The notes under the pieces: generated by a model
The model's database searches: none
Told to the model about the DNA's origin: nothing
What the model saw: the letters and a program-made list of their open reading frames with translations, nothing else
Assembly (NCBI GenBank): GCA_025459035.1
Contig: JALORJ010000171.1
Span: 1 to 6,183, forward strand
DNA from: Burkholderiales bacterium
GTDB lineage: Bacteria; Pseudomonadota; Gammaproteobacteria; Burkholderiales; Ga0077523
Length of the DNA: 6,183 nucleotides
Reading direction: 5' to 3'
Shown: piece by piece, positions 1 to 5,296 of the stretch
Layout: each line of letters opens with the position of its first letter
Numbering within the stretch: position 1 is the first letter of the stretch
Made by a program: the position numbers and the translations under genes

Positions 1-590
1 TGTTCGACTTCCGCAACGCGGCGGGACTGCGCAACACGCTCAACTCGCAGGCGCAGGACTGGACGGCGTTCAGCTTCCGGCAGAAGGGCAACACGGCGTT
101 CGACATCAACCAGGGTCTGCCGGGCGCGCCGACGCTGTTCGCGCTGGCGTCGGACTTTCGTCTGATCAACCTCAACGCCGAGGTCGACCTCGCGCATCTG
201 GCACCGATGGTGTTCCGGCTGCAGGGCGACTACGTGAAGAACATCGGCTTCGACCAGGACGCGATCCGCCTGCGTACCGGCCTGAACGTCACGCCCGAGA
301 CCACCGGCTACGTGCTGCGGCTGATCGGCGGGCGCGAGGCGATCCGCGACCTGCACGACTGGCAGGTGTTCGTCGGCTATCGCTACGTCGAACGCGACGC
401 GACGCTCGACTCGCTGACCGACTCGAACTTCATGCTCGGCGGCACGAACACGAAGGGGCCGTTCGTCGGCGGCCTCTACGGCTTCGATCGCAACGTGTTC
501 CTGCGTGTGCGCTGGCTGTCGGGCACGACGATCTCGGGCCCGCCGCTGTCGATCGACGTGCTGCAGAGCGACTTCTCGGTGCGGTTCTGA
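1..590 (+). CDS. Putative porin, C-terminal part (5' end outside window)
   Basis: The reading frame is open from base 3, so the gene enters from upstream; 195 C-terminal residues are visible. They alternate polar and hydrophobic/aromatic residues in short strands joined by Gly/Asn/Asp turns, as in an outer-membrane beta-barrel. Examples are the stretch around WQVFVGYRYVERDATLD and the segment NVFLRVRWLSG near the end. The chain ends SDFSVRF, with the terminal phenylalanine expected of a BAM-recognised beta-signal. The pattern, with a GPFVGG-YGFDRN loop before the last two strands, resembles the 'putative porin' (Porin_5-like) family. This is recognition by eye, not a search. Its role would be a diffusion or substrate channel in the outer membrane, substrate unknown. 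The TGA stop overlaps the next gene's ATG by one base (TGATG), so the two are probably translated together. The signal peptide and N-terminal half cannot be judged here. Confidence 0.72.
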   Translation, partial: FDFRNAAGLRNTLNSQAQDWTAFSFRQKGNTAFDINQGLPGAPTLFALASDFRLINLNAEVDLAHLAPMVFRLQGDYVKNIGFDQDAIRLRTGLNVTPETTGYVLRLIGGREAIRDLHDWQVFVGYRYVERDATLDSLTDSNFMLGGTNTKGPFVGGLYGFDRNVFLRVRWLSGTTISGPPLSIDVLQSDFSVRF

Positions 591-1276
591 TGGCGCGACC
601 GGGGCTCGCGCAAGGCATCGGCGTCGCGCTCGCGGCGCTGGCGATGGGGCTCGGCGCCGCGGCGAACGCGGCGGACGACGCGAAGTCGTCGCGCGACGCC
701 GCACGCGCCCGCGAGCTCGCGCGCAAGGTGCAGGACCTGCAACAGCAGGCCGACGCAGCGCGCGGTGAACTGGCCGCGGAGAAGGCGCGACGCGACACCG
801 ATGTGACCGCCGCCGAGACCCGCGCGAAGGCCGCGCAGGGTGTGGTCGCGAAGGAGCGTCGGCGGGCCGCGACGGCCGAGGCGGCGCGCGACGCGGCCGA
901 GAAGGCGCGCGACCAGCTGACGTCCGACAAGGCAGCGCTCGAAGCGCGGCTGGCCGAGACGCAGAGTCAGCTGGAGCAGACGCGCAAGGCGCTGGACGCG
1001 AACCGGGCCGCGCTGGAGAAGCGCGACGCCGAACTGGCGGCGTCGCAGGCTACGACGCGCACGCGGGACGAACGCATCGCGCTGCTCGAGACGCGCAACG
1101 CGAAGCTGCACGCGCTTGCGCGCGAGATGATCGAGCGCTGGAAGTCGCAGTCGTTCGTCGATGTCGTGAAGCGGCGCGAGCCGTTCACCGGCCAGCGCGC
1201 CAACGAAGTCGAGAATCTTCTGGAGGACTGGAGCGACAGCGCCGACGCGCAGCGCGTCGCCCCCGCACGGCGTTGA
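590..1276 (+). CDS. Exported coiled-coil protein of unknown function
   Basis: A 228-residue protein. Residues 1-27 form a plausible Sec signal peptide: Arg3, a hydrophobic Ala/Leu/Gly stretch, and an Ala-Asn-Ala site after residue 27. Residues about 30-180 are almost pure heptad-like, Ala/Arg/Glu/Lys/Gln-rich sequence without proline or long hydrophobic runs, as expected for a long periplasmic coiled coil. The C-terminal segment, about 178-215 (RWKSQSFVDVVKRREPF, then the ENLLEDW stretch), is less repetitive and may be a small folded or docking motif. The ATG at 590 lies inside the porin stop (TGATG) and has no strong ribosome site, so translation probably depends on coupling to the porin. 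The likely role is as a periplasmic partner of the porin, for example a spacer or an energy-transduction accessory. That is inference. I do not recognise a named family. A GC-driven antisense frame overlaps the gene and is discounted. Confidence 0.8.
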   Translation: MARPGLAQGIGVALAALAMGLGAAANAADDAKSSRDAARARELARKVQDLQQQADAARGELAAEKARRDTDVTAAETRAKAAQGVVAKERRRAATAEAARDAAEKARDQLTSDKAALEARLAETQSQLEQTRKALDANRAALEKRDAELAASQATTRTRDERIALLETRNAKLHALAREMIERWKSQSFVDVVKRREPFTGQRANEVENLLEDWSDSADAQRVAPARR

Positions 1277-1295
1277 CCGGACCGGATCGGTGAAC
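1272..1295 (+). terminator. Possible weak hairpin at end of porin operon
   Basis: GTTGACCG (1272-1279) and CGGTGAAC (1288-1295) form an inverted repeat of 8 positions with one mismatch, around an 8-nt loop. It straddles the stop codon of the coiled-coil gene. No T-run follows, so it is not a canonical intrinsic terminator. It could still mark the transcript end or protect the 3' end, and chance is also possible. Confidence 0.22.
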
Positions 1296-1353
1296 TTGCG
1301 CGGCAGCGTGAGGTTTCGAGAGCACCGGACGGCTCCCGCAAAGTCGATCGGTC

Positions 1354-1362
1354 TGTGATACT
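1354..1362 (+). promoter_or_regulatory. Candidate extended -10 promoter for the CAAX/epsL operon
   Basis: TGTGATACT fits the extended -10 pattern (TG, one base, then a hexamer matching TATAAT at 4 of 6 positions) and is one of the few AT-richer spots in the 164-nt gap. No convincing -35 lies 16-18 nt upstream. It sits about 80 nt before the ATG of the CAAX protease homolog, a workable 5' UTR length. The support is motif resemblance only. Confidence 0.25.
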
Positions 1363-1440
1363 CGGTTGCGCCGGCCGGCTCGTCCCCGGGCATGCCGGAT
1401 CCCTTTCGCCTTCCCCCGCACCGCACGTCCCACGACACCC

Positions 1441-2109
1441 ATGACGCTCGACCTCGCGCACCCCGCGGTCGCCCGCTCGATTCCGTTCGCGCTGTACATC
1501 GTGATCCTCGCGATCGGCGGCGAGGTCCCGGACACCGCGTTCGACACGCGCTGGCTGTACCCCGTGCAGGCCGGGCTGGTCGCCGTCGCGCTCGCGGTGC
1601 TGTGGAAGCACTACGCCGAGCTGCGTCGGCCGGGCCCCACGTCGGCGCTGCACGTGATCGCCGGCCTCGTCGTCGGCGCGATCGTGTTCGTGCTGTGGAT
1701 CGCGATGGTCGAGCCCTGGATGGTGTTCGGGGAGATGGGCAAGGGCTACGACCCGCGCGACGGCGACACGGTGAACGTGGCGCTCGCGGCCTTCCGCATC
1801 GCCGGCGCCGCGCTCGTCGTGCCGGTGATGGAGGAACTGTTCTGGCGCTCGTTCGTGATGCGCTGGATCGACCGCCAGGACTTCCTCGCGATCGACCCCG
1901 GGTCGGCGAGCCTCAAGGCCGTGGTGGTGTCGTCGGTGATCTTCGCGGTCGAGCATCACCAGTGGCTCGCCGGCATCGTCGCCGGGGTGGCCTACGCGGG
2001 GCTGTATCGGCTGACGCGCAACCTGTGGATCCCGGTGATCGCGCACGCCGCCACGAACGCGATGCTCGGCGCATACGTTCTCTATACTGGCCGCTGGTAC
2101 TTCTGGTGA
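1441..2109 (+). CDS. CPBP/CAAX prenyl protease-related membrane protein (PEP-CTERM-associated type)
   Basis: A 222-residue polytopic inner-membrane protein with about six hydrophobic helices, near residues 14-28, 38-57, 69-90, 113-131, 160-190 and 194-215. It carries the three motifs of the CPBP (Abi/CAAX) intramembrane protease family: Glu131-Glu132 with Arg136 in EELFWR, Phe168-xxx-His172 in FAVEHHQW, and His202-xxx-Asn206 in HAATN. All proposed catalytic residues are therefore present. The start (ARSIPFALYI) and the FAVEHHQWLAG segment match my knowledge of the small 'CAAX prenyl protease-related' group that accompanies exosortase/PEP-CTERM systems (TIGR03008-like). Whether it cleaves anything is unproven. 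ATG 1441 is chosen because it begins just before the first helix. An in-frame TTG at 1366 would add a 25-residue Arg/Pro-rich tail atypical of the family. No clear Shine-Dalgarno precedes ATG 1441. Only 13 nt separate its stop from epsL, so the two form an operon. Confidence 0.85.
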   Translation: MTLDLAHPAVARSIPFALYIVILAIGGEVPDTAFDTRWLYPVQAGLVAVALAVLWKHYAELRRPGPTSALHVIAGLVVGAIVFVLWIAMVEPWMVFGEMGKGYDPRDGDTVNVALAAFRIAGAALVVPVMEELFWRSFVMRWIDRQDFLAIDPGSASLKAVVVSSVIFAVEHHQWLAGIVAGVAYAGLYRLTRNLWIPVIAHAATNAMLGAYVLYTGRWYFW

Positions 2110-2111
2110 AC

Positions 2112-2115
2112 GAGG
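2112..2115 (+). promoter_or_regulatory. Ribosome-binding site supporting a TTG start for epsL
   Basis: GAGG lies 7 nt before the TTG at 2123, but 19 nt before the alternative in-frame ATG at 2135, which has no ribosome site of its own. The spacing favours the TTG. Either start leaves an intact signal peptide. Confidence 0.45.
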
Positions 2116-2122
2116 CGACGCG

Positions 2123-3373
2123 TTGACTTGCGCAATGGCTCGGTGGCGGCGGTTCGGCGTCGCGGGAGGGTTGTCGATCGTCGCGCTGCTGCGCGCCACC
2201 GACGCGCTGGCGCTGGCCGGTGATCGCATCACGCCGTACGTCGGCCTCGGCTTCACCTACACGGACAACCTGTTCTTCCTCGACGAGCGCCGCATCAACG
2301 ACCAGAACCCGCAACTGCGTGGAGGTCAGGCCTCCGACATGTCGTTGAACGCACGCGTCGGTGGCACAGTGAACTACCCGATCGGGCGTCAGGTGCTGAA
2401 GCTGCGCGGCAACCTGACCCGCGTCGCGTACCAGACCTACAACAACCTCGATCACAACGCGTACGACTACGGTGGCGACTTCGACTGGGACTGGGGCAGC
2501 CGCTGGGACGGCGCGGTCGGCTACAACGAGCGCCTGTCGCTCGGCACGTTCGCCGACCAGCGCATCGTCGCGGGCAGCGAGCGCAACCTGCGCACGTTGA
2601 GCAACTTCTACGGCAACGCGAACTACGCCTTGACCACGCCGGACTTCAAGGCGCGGATGTCGATCAACCGCTTCACCCTGGTCAACTCGCAGGGACCGTT
2701 CCGGGCCGGCGACATCGAGAACTGGGTGTACGCGGTCGGGCTGCGCAAGTTCAGCAAGGGCCGCGACGATTTCGTCGGCGTCAACCTGTCGGTCACCGAC
2801 GGCAAGTTCCCGAATCGCGAGTTCACGCCGGGCGGCTTCATCGACAACAGCTTCACCGAGTACCGCCTGTCCGGCGACGTCGACTACACCTTCTCGGGCC
2901 TGTCGCGCATCGAGGCCGACTGGGGCTACACCAGTCGCCAGCATCGCGAGCTTCCGCAGCGCAACTTCGACGGGCTCACGGGCCGACTCACCGCCCGCTA
3001 CGGCCTCACGCGTCGCACGTCGTTCAACGCGTCGGTCTTCCGCGAGATCGGCGCGTTCGACAACGTCACCACCACGTACATCCTGACCCAGGGCGCGAGC
3101 GCCGGGGTGCAGCACGAGATCACGCCGAAGCTGTCGGCGCAGGCGCAGTACATCTTCCGCAACCGCCAGTTCACCGGCGATCCCGGTTTCGTCATCGCGC
3201 AGCAGCCGCCGCGGGACGAGGACATCCAGCTGGTCTCGTTCGGCCTGGTCTGGCAAGCCGAACGCAACATCCGGGTCAACGCGAACTACAGCTACTCGAC
3301 CCGAACCGCGAATCTGCCGTTGTTCGACTTCGCGGTGAACACCTTCAGCGTCAGCGGTCAGATCAGCTTCTGA
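2123..3373 (+). CDS. epsL: Exosortase-type exopolysaccharide outer-membrane protein EpsL
   Basis: A 416-residue protein. A signal peptide (RWRR, then a hydrophobic stretch) probably ends near ALA at residues 28-30. The rest is a large beta-barrel: strands of alternating aromatic and polar residues, ending VSGQISF with terminal Phe. Family-like landmarks are the opening strand with YTDNLFFL (about 46-53), the NNLDHNAYDYGG strand, RNLRTLSNFY, a TSRQHRELPQRNFDGLTG segment (about 271-288), FTGDPGF (about 350), and a final SYSTRTANLPLFDFAVN strand. Order and length match the EpsL family linked to XrtB/PEP-CTERM exopolysaccharide loci (TIGR03014-like). Its proposed role is in export or anchoring of the polysaccharide at the outer membrane; the exact role is not established. 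The start is probably TTG 2123, preceded by GAGG; ATG 2135 would shorten it by 4 residues. It is co-transcribed with the CAAX homolog, and its 3' end overlaps the convergent downstream gene by 16 nt. Confidence 0.8.
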   Translation: MTCAMARWRRFGVAGGLSIVALLRATDALALAGDRITPYVGLGFTYTDNLFFLDERRINDQNPQLRGGQASDMSLNARVGGTVNYPIGRQVLKLRGNLTRVAYQTYNNLDHNAYDYGGDFDWDWGSRWDGAVGYNERLSLGTFADQRIVAGSERNLRTLSNFYGNANYALTTPDFKARMSINRFTLVNSQGPFRAGDIENWVYAVGLRKFSKGRDDFVGVNLSVTDGKFPNREFTPGGFIDNSFTEYRLSGDVDYTFSGLSRIEADWGYTSRQHRELPQRNFDGLTGRLTARYGLTRRTSFNASVFREIGAFDNVTTTYILTQGASAGVQHEITPKLSAQAQYIFRNRQFTGDPGFVIAQQPPRDEDIQLVSFGLVWQAERNIRVNANYSYSTRTANLPLFDFAVNTFSVSGQISF

Positions 3374-4116
3374 CCCGTCGGCGCGCCCGGGTCGGTCGCG
3401 ATGCGTCCCCCGGCCGGTCCGTCGCGATGACGCCGGCCCGGCTCGCTGTGGGCATCGAGGCGCGCGATGCCGGCGTCGACCGCCGCCCGATCGGCGTCAC
3501 CGACCTCCGCGCGCAGGGCATCGAGGACCGCGCGCACCTTGCGCAGATTGGCCTTGCCGAGCCGGTACAGCGCGAGCAGCCGGTCCTCGTCGCGCGGCAC
3601 GAGATCCCCGACGCTGTGGAAGCCGCGCTCGACGAGCGCCGAGCCGAGCGCCATGCCGAGCAACGGCCACAGTTCCGGCAGCGGGGTGTCGAGCGCCATG
3701 TGCACCGCGATCTCGCGGCGCTCGACGCGGCCCAGCCGCCAGCGTTCGTAGTCGGTCAGCGTCGGCAGCGGCAGCGCGTGGCGTTCGAACCGCGCCAGCA
3801 GGTCGGCGACGCCGTGACGCCCGACGCTGCGCCACAGCGCCTCGGGCGACTGGCGCAGCACGTCGCCGACGGTGAGCCAGCCGGCGCGCACCAGCCGGCT
3901 GATCGTGGCCTGGCCGAGGCCGAGCGCCGCGACCGAGAGCGTGTCGACCCGCGCGTCCGGCGCGATCGGGCGGTCCGCATCGCGTGCCGCGGCGTTGTCG
4001 CGGTACAGCGCGTCGCGCTCCGCGACCGACAGGCAGCCGCCGTGGCGCGCGACGACCGGCGCCGCGCCCGGACGGGCGAGGGCGGACGAAGCACGCGACG
4101 GCGACGGACTCGGCAT
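3358..4116 (-). CDS. Protein with two RNA polymerase alpha-CTD-like helix-hairpin-helix modules
   Basis: 252 residues, probably cytoplasmic (no signal or membrane segment). Two regions share the alpha-CTD fold pattern. Module 1 (about 56-113) has a VDTLSVAALGLGQ helix, then LTVGDVL and a SVGRHGVADLL turn-helix. Module 2 (about 143-202) has LGMALGSALVERGFHSVGDLV, an acidic/Arg stretch, and a RLGKANLRKVRAVLDAL helix. Module 2 closely echoes the E. coli RpoA pattern IGDLVQRTEVELL...LGKKSLTEIKDVL. By my alignment the positions of RpoA DNA-contact residues Arg265 and Asn268 are Ala and Ser in both modules, so DNA binding like RpoA's is doubtful. Residues 1-55 and 205-252 look disordered. No alpha NTD is present, so it is not an alpha subunit. 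ATG 4116 is chosen because GGAG sits 5 nt upstream; the frame stays open to an ATG at 4239 without a ribosome site. It could be a regulator, a polymerase-associated factor or another helix-hairpin-helix protein; function unknown. Confidence 0.72.
   Translation of the reverse strand: MPSPSPSRASSALARPGAAPVVARHGGCLSVAERDALYRDNAAARDADRPIAPDARVDTLSVAALGLGQATISRLVRAGWLTVGDVLRQSPEALWRSVGRHGVADLLARFERHALPLPTLTDYERWRLGRVERREIAVHMALDTPLPELWPLLGMALGSALVERGFHSVGDLVPRDEDRLLALYRLGKANLRKVRAVLDALRAEVGDADRAAVDAGIARLDAHSEPGRRHRDGPAGGRIATDPGAPTGQKLI
3372..3393. terminator. Weak inverted repeat between convergent genes
   Basis: GACCCG (3372-3377) and CGGGTC (3388-3393) form a perfect 6-bp stem around a 10-nt GC-rich loop, directly at the epsL stop and inside the last codons of the opposing gene. 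No T-run follows on either strand. It could serve as a bidirectional transcription barrier between tail-to-tail genes, but a 6-bp GC stem is common by chance in DNA of this composition. Confidence 0.22.
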
Positions 4117-4121
4117 GGACA

Positions 4122-4125
4122 CTCC
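4122..4125 (-). promoter_or_regulatory. Ribosome-binding site deciding the start of the alpha-CTD-like gene
   Basis: On the minus strand GGAG lies 5 nt before the ATG at 4116. The three in-frame ATGs further upstream (4158, 4200, 4239) have no comparable site, and the residues they would add do not look like a conserved domain. This supports the 252-residue form. Confidence 0.5.
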
Positions 4126-4205
4126 GGGCGTGGTGCGCGGGTCGAGGCGTTCCGGCATCCACGGGCGGCCCAGTATTCGGGCACCGTGTTGCGGTTCCAT
4201 GTCGA

Positions 4206-4231
4206 GAAACACGCGAAACACGTGATGCGTG
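4206..4231. promoter_or_regulatory. Tandem GAAACACG repeat with CACGTG core in divergent control region
   Basis: The 137-nt gap between the divergent start codons contains GAAACACGC and GAAACACGT back to back (4206-4214 and 4215-4223). Overlapping them are the palindrome CACGTG (4219-4224) and an outer inverted pair CACGC/GCGTG (4210-4214 and 4227-4231). It ends about 22 nt before the mak start, where a repressor or activator could act on mak, the minus-strand gene, or both. No clear -35/-10 pair was found on either strand. Operator function is inference from position and symmetry. Confidence 0.28.
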
Positions 4232-4241
4232 CGGACCATGC

Positions 4242-4246
4242 GGAGG
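4242..4246 (+). promoter_or_regulatory. Ribosome-binding site for the GTG start of mak
   Basis: GGAGG lies 7 nt before GTG 4254, an ideal Shine-Dalgarno and spacing. It fixes the start immediately before the conserved LGIDLGGTKTE segment, although the frame stays open for another 270 nt upstream. Confidence 0.75.
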
Positions 4247-4253
4247 CGACGCG

Positions 4254-5180
4254 GTGAGCGCGCTGCGGCTCGGCATCGACCTGGGCGGCACCAAGACCGA
4301 AGCCGTGGTGCTCGACAGCGACGGCCAAGTGCTCGCGCGGCGGCGCGACCCGTCCGCGCGTGACGCGTACGCGGCGACGCTCGAACACCTCGCGGCGTGC
4401 GTCACGTGGGCCGACACGGTCGCCGCCGCTCCGGTCCGCGTCGGGCTCGGCATGCCGGGATCGCTCTCGCCGTTCGACGGCCGCGTGCGCAACGCGAACT
4501 CGACGTGGCTGAACGGCCACGCGCTGCAGGCCGATCTGGCGCAGCGGGTCGGCCGCGAAGTACGGGTGGCGAACGACGCGGACTGCTTCGCGCTGTCCGA
4601 GGCCGTCGACGGGGCGGCCGCCGGAGCGCGCACGGTGTTCGGCGTGATCGTCGGCACCGGCGTGGGCGCCGGCGTCGTCGTGGACGGTCGCGTGCTGTCC
4701 GGGCCGAACGGCTCGGCCGGCGAGTGGGGCCACAACCCGCTGCCGTGGACCGACGCCGCCGAACACACGCACGCACCGCGCTGCTGGTGCGGTCGCGTCG
4801 GCTGCATCGAGACGTGGTTGTCCGGTCCCGGGCTTGCGGCCGACCACGCCCGCGCGACCGGCCGTGCGCTCGACGGTCCTGCCATCGCCGCGGCGGCGGC
4901 CACGGGTGACGCCGCCGCGGTCGCGACGCTCGCCCGCTGGGCCGATCGGCTCGGACGCGCGCTTGCCCACGTGATCAACCTTCTCGACCCCGACGTGATC
5001 GTGCTGGGCGGCGGCCTGTCGGCGCTCGCCATCGCCACCGATCGCGCAGCCCTCGGACTCGAGCGTCACGTGTTCTGCGACGCGGTGGCCAGCCGCGTCG
5101 TGCGTAATGCACACGGGGACGCGAGCGGCGTTCGCGGTGCTGCGTGGCTGTGGCCGGCCCGGCGGGAGACCGCGACCTAG
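4254..5180 (+). CDS. mak: ROK-family manno(fructo)kinase
   Basis: A 308-residue cytoplasmic sugar kinase that would transfer phosphate from ATP to the 6-OH of fructose (and mannose), feeding glycolysis. The N-terminal phosphate-binding motif is DLGGTKTE (Asp9 to Glu16). NANSTWLNG (about 80-88) is a sugar-site hallmark of this subgroup. The catalytic Asp108 lies in VANDADC, followed by SEAVDGAAAGARTVF and the GTGVGAG loop. The ROK zinc site is complete: His160 in GEWGHNPLPW, and Cys177, Cys179, Cys184 in CWCGRVGC. The LDPDVIVLGGG segment (about 244-254) and the C-terminal GDASGVRGAAWLWP follow. The whole chain reads almost in parallel with E. coli Mak (YajF), of about 300 residues, so the subgroup call is firmer than generic ROK; other hexose specificities remain possible. 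The start is GTG with GGAGG 7 nt upstream. It is divergent from the alpha-CTD-like gene and is followed by hyi on the same strand. Confidence 0.92.
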   Translation: MSALRLGIDLGGTKTEAVVLDSDGQVLARRRDPSARDAYAATLEHLAACVTWADTVAAAPVRVGLGMPGSLSPFDGRVRNANSTWLNGHALQADLAQRVGREVRVANDADCFALSEAVDGAAAGARTVFGVIVGTGVGAGVVVDGRVLSGPNGSAGEWGHNPLPWTDAAEHTHAPRCWCGRVGCIETWLSGPGLAADHARATGRALDGPAIAAAAATGDAAAVATLARWADRLGRALAHVINLLDPDVIVLGGGLSALAIATDRAALGLERHVFCDAVASRVVRNAHGDASGVRGAAWLWPARRETAT

Positions 5181-5225
5181 TCCGCCACGCCCGCCGCGGC
5201 CGACGGCTCGCCGCATCGGGGTCAT

Positions 5226-5239
5226 GCCGCCGCGGCGGC
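5226..5239. repeat. 14-bp perfect palindrome in the mak-hyi gap
   Basis: GCCGCCGCGGCGGC is self-complementary over 14 bp within the 116-nt GC-rich gap between mak and hyi. As RNA it could form only a short stem with a tight loop, and no T-run follows, so it is a poor terminator. It may be a protein site or simply GC-rich low complexity. No promoter could be recognised in this gap. Confidence 0.3.
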
Positions 5240-5285
5240 GGCGCGCGACCGCCGGCACGCGACACTCGCGGCCTGCCCGCTGACC

Positions 5286-5289
5286 GGAG
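5286..5289 (+). promoter_or_regulatory. Ribosome-binding site for hyi
   Basis: GGAG lies 7 nt before ATG 5297. The frame stays open upstream to an ATG at 5144 inside the mak gene, but that extension is Arg/Gly/Pro-rich and not family-like, so 5297 is the start. Confidence 0.7.
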
Positions 5290-5296
5290 CCCGTCG

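Noticed and set aside
1370..1379. GCCGGCCGGC palindrome in the gap before the CAAX homolog
   Set aside because: Short GC-only palindromes are common in this composition, and nothing around it suggests a site.
1366..1440. TTG-initiated 25-residue extension of the CAAX protease homolog
   Set aside because: It has no ribosome site, and its Arg/Pro-rich sequence does not fit the family's start just before the first membrane helix.
967..2256. Long minus-strand open frame (429 codons), and a similar one at 1913-3256 (447 codons)
   Set aside because: Both lie antisense to well-supported plus-strand genes. Their translations are Arg/Ala/His/Asp-rich with no domain pattern; long antisense frames are expected at this GC content.
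4117..4239. Longer N-terminus (41 residues) of the alpha-CTD-like protein from ATG 4239
   Set aside because: It has no ribosome site and would occupy nearly the whole divergent gap; the internal ATG 4116 has GGAG 5 nt upstream.
3984..4253. Upstream extension of the mak frame
   Set aside because: The added residues are Arg/Pro-rich and antisense to another gene. GGAGG before GTG 4254 and the family start at the DLGGTK segment fix the start.
3427..4257. Plus-strand open frame of 276 codons opposite the alpha-CTD-like gene
   Set aside because: The composition is Arg/Gln/Ala/Val-rich without recognisable motifs, while the minus strand shows two structured modules and a ribosome site.
3497..5258. 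Minus-strand open frames of 500-513 codons across the mak gene
   Set aside because: They are Ser/Arg/Ala/Pro-rich low-complexity translations opposite the clear ROK kinase, and out of frame with the alpha-CTD-like gene where they overlap it.
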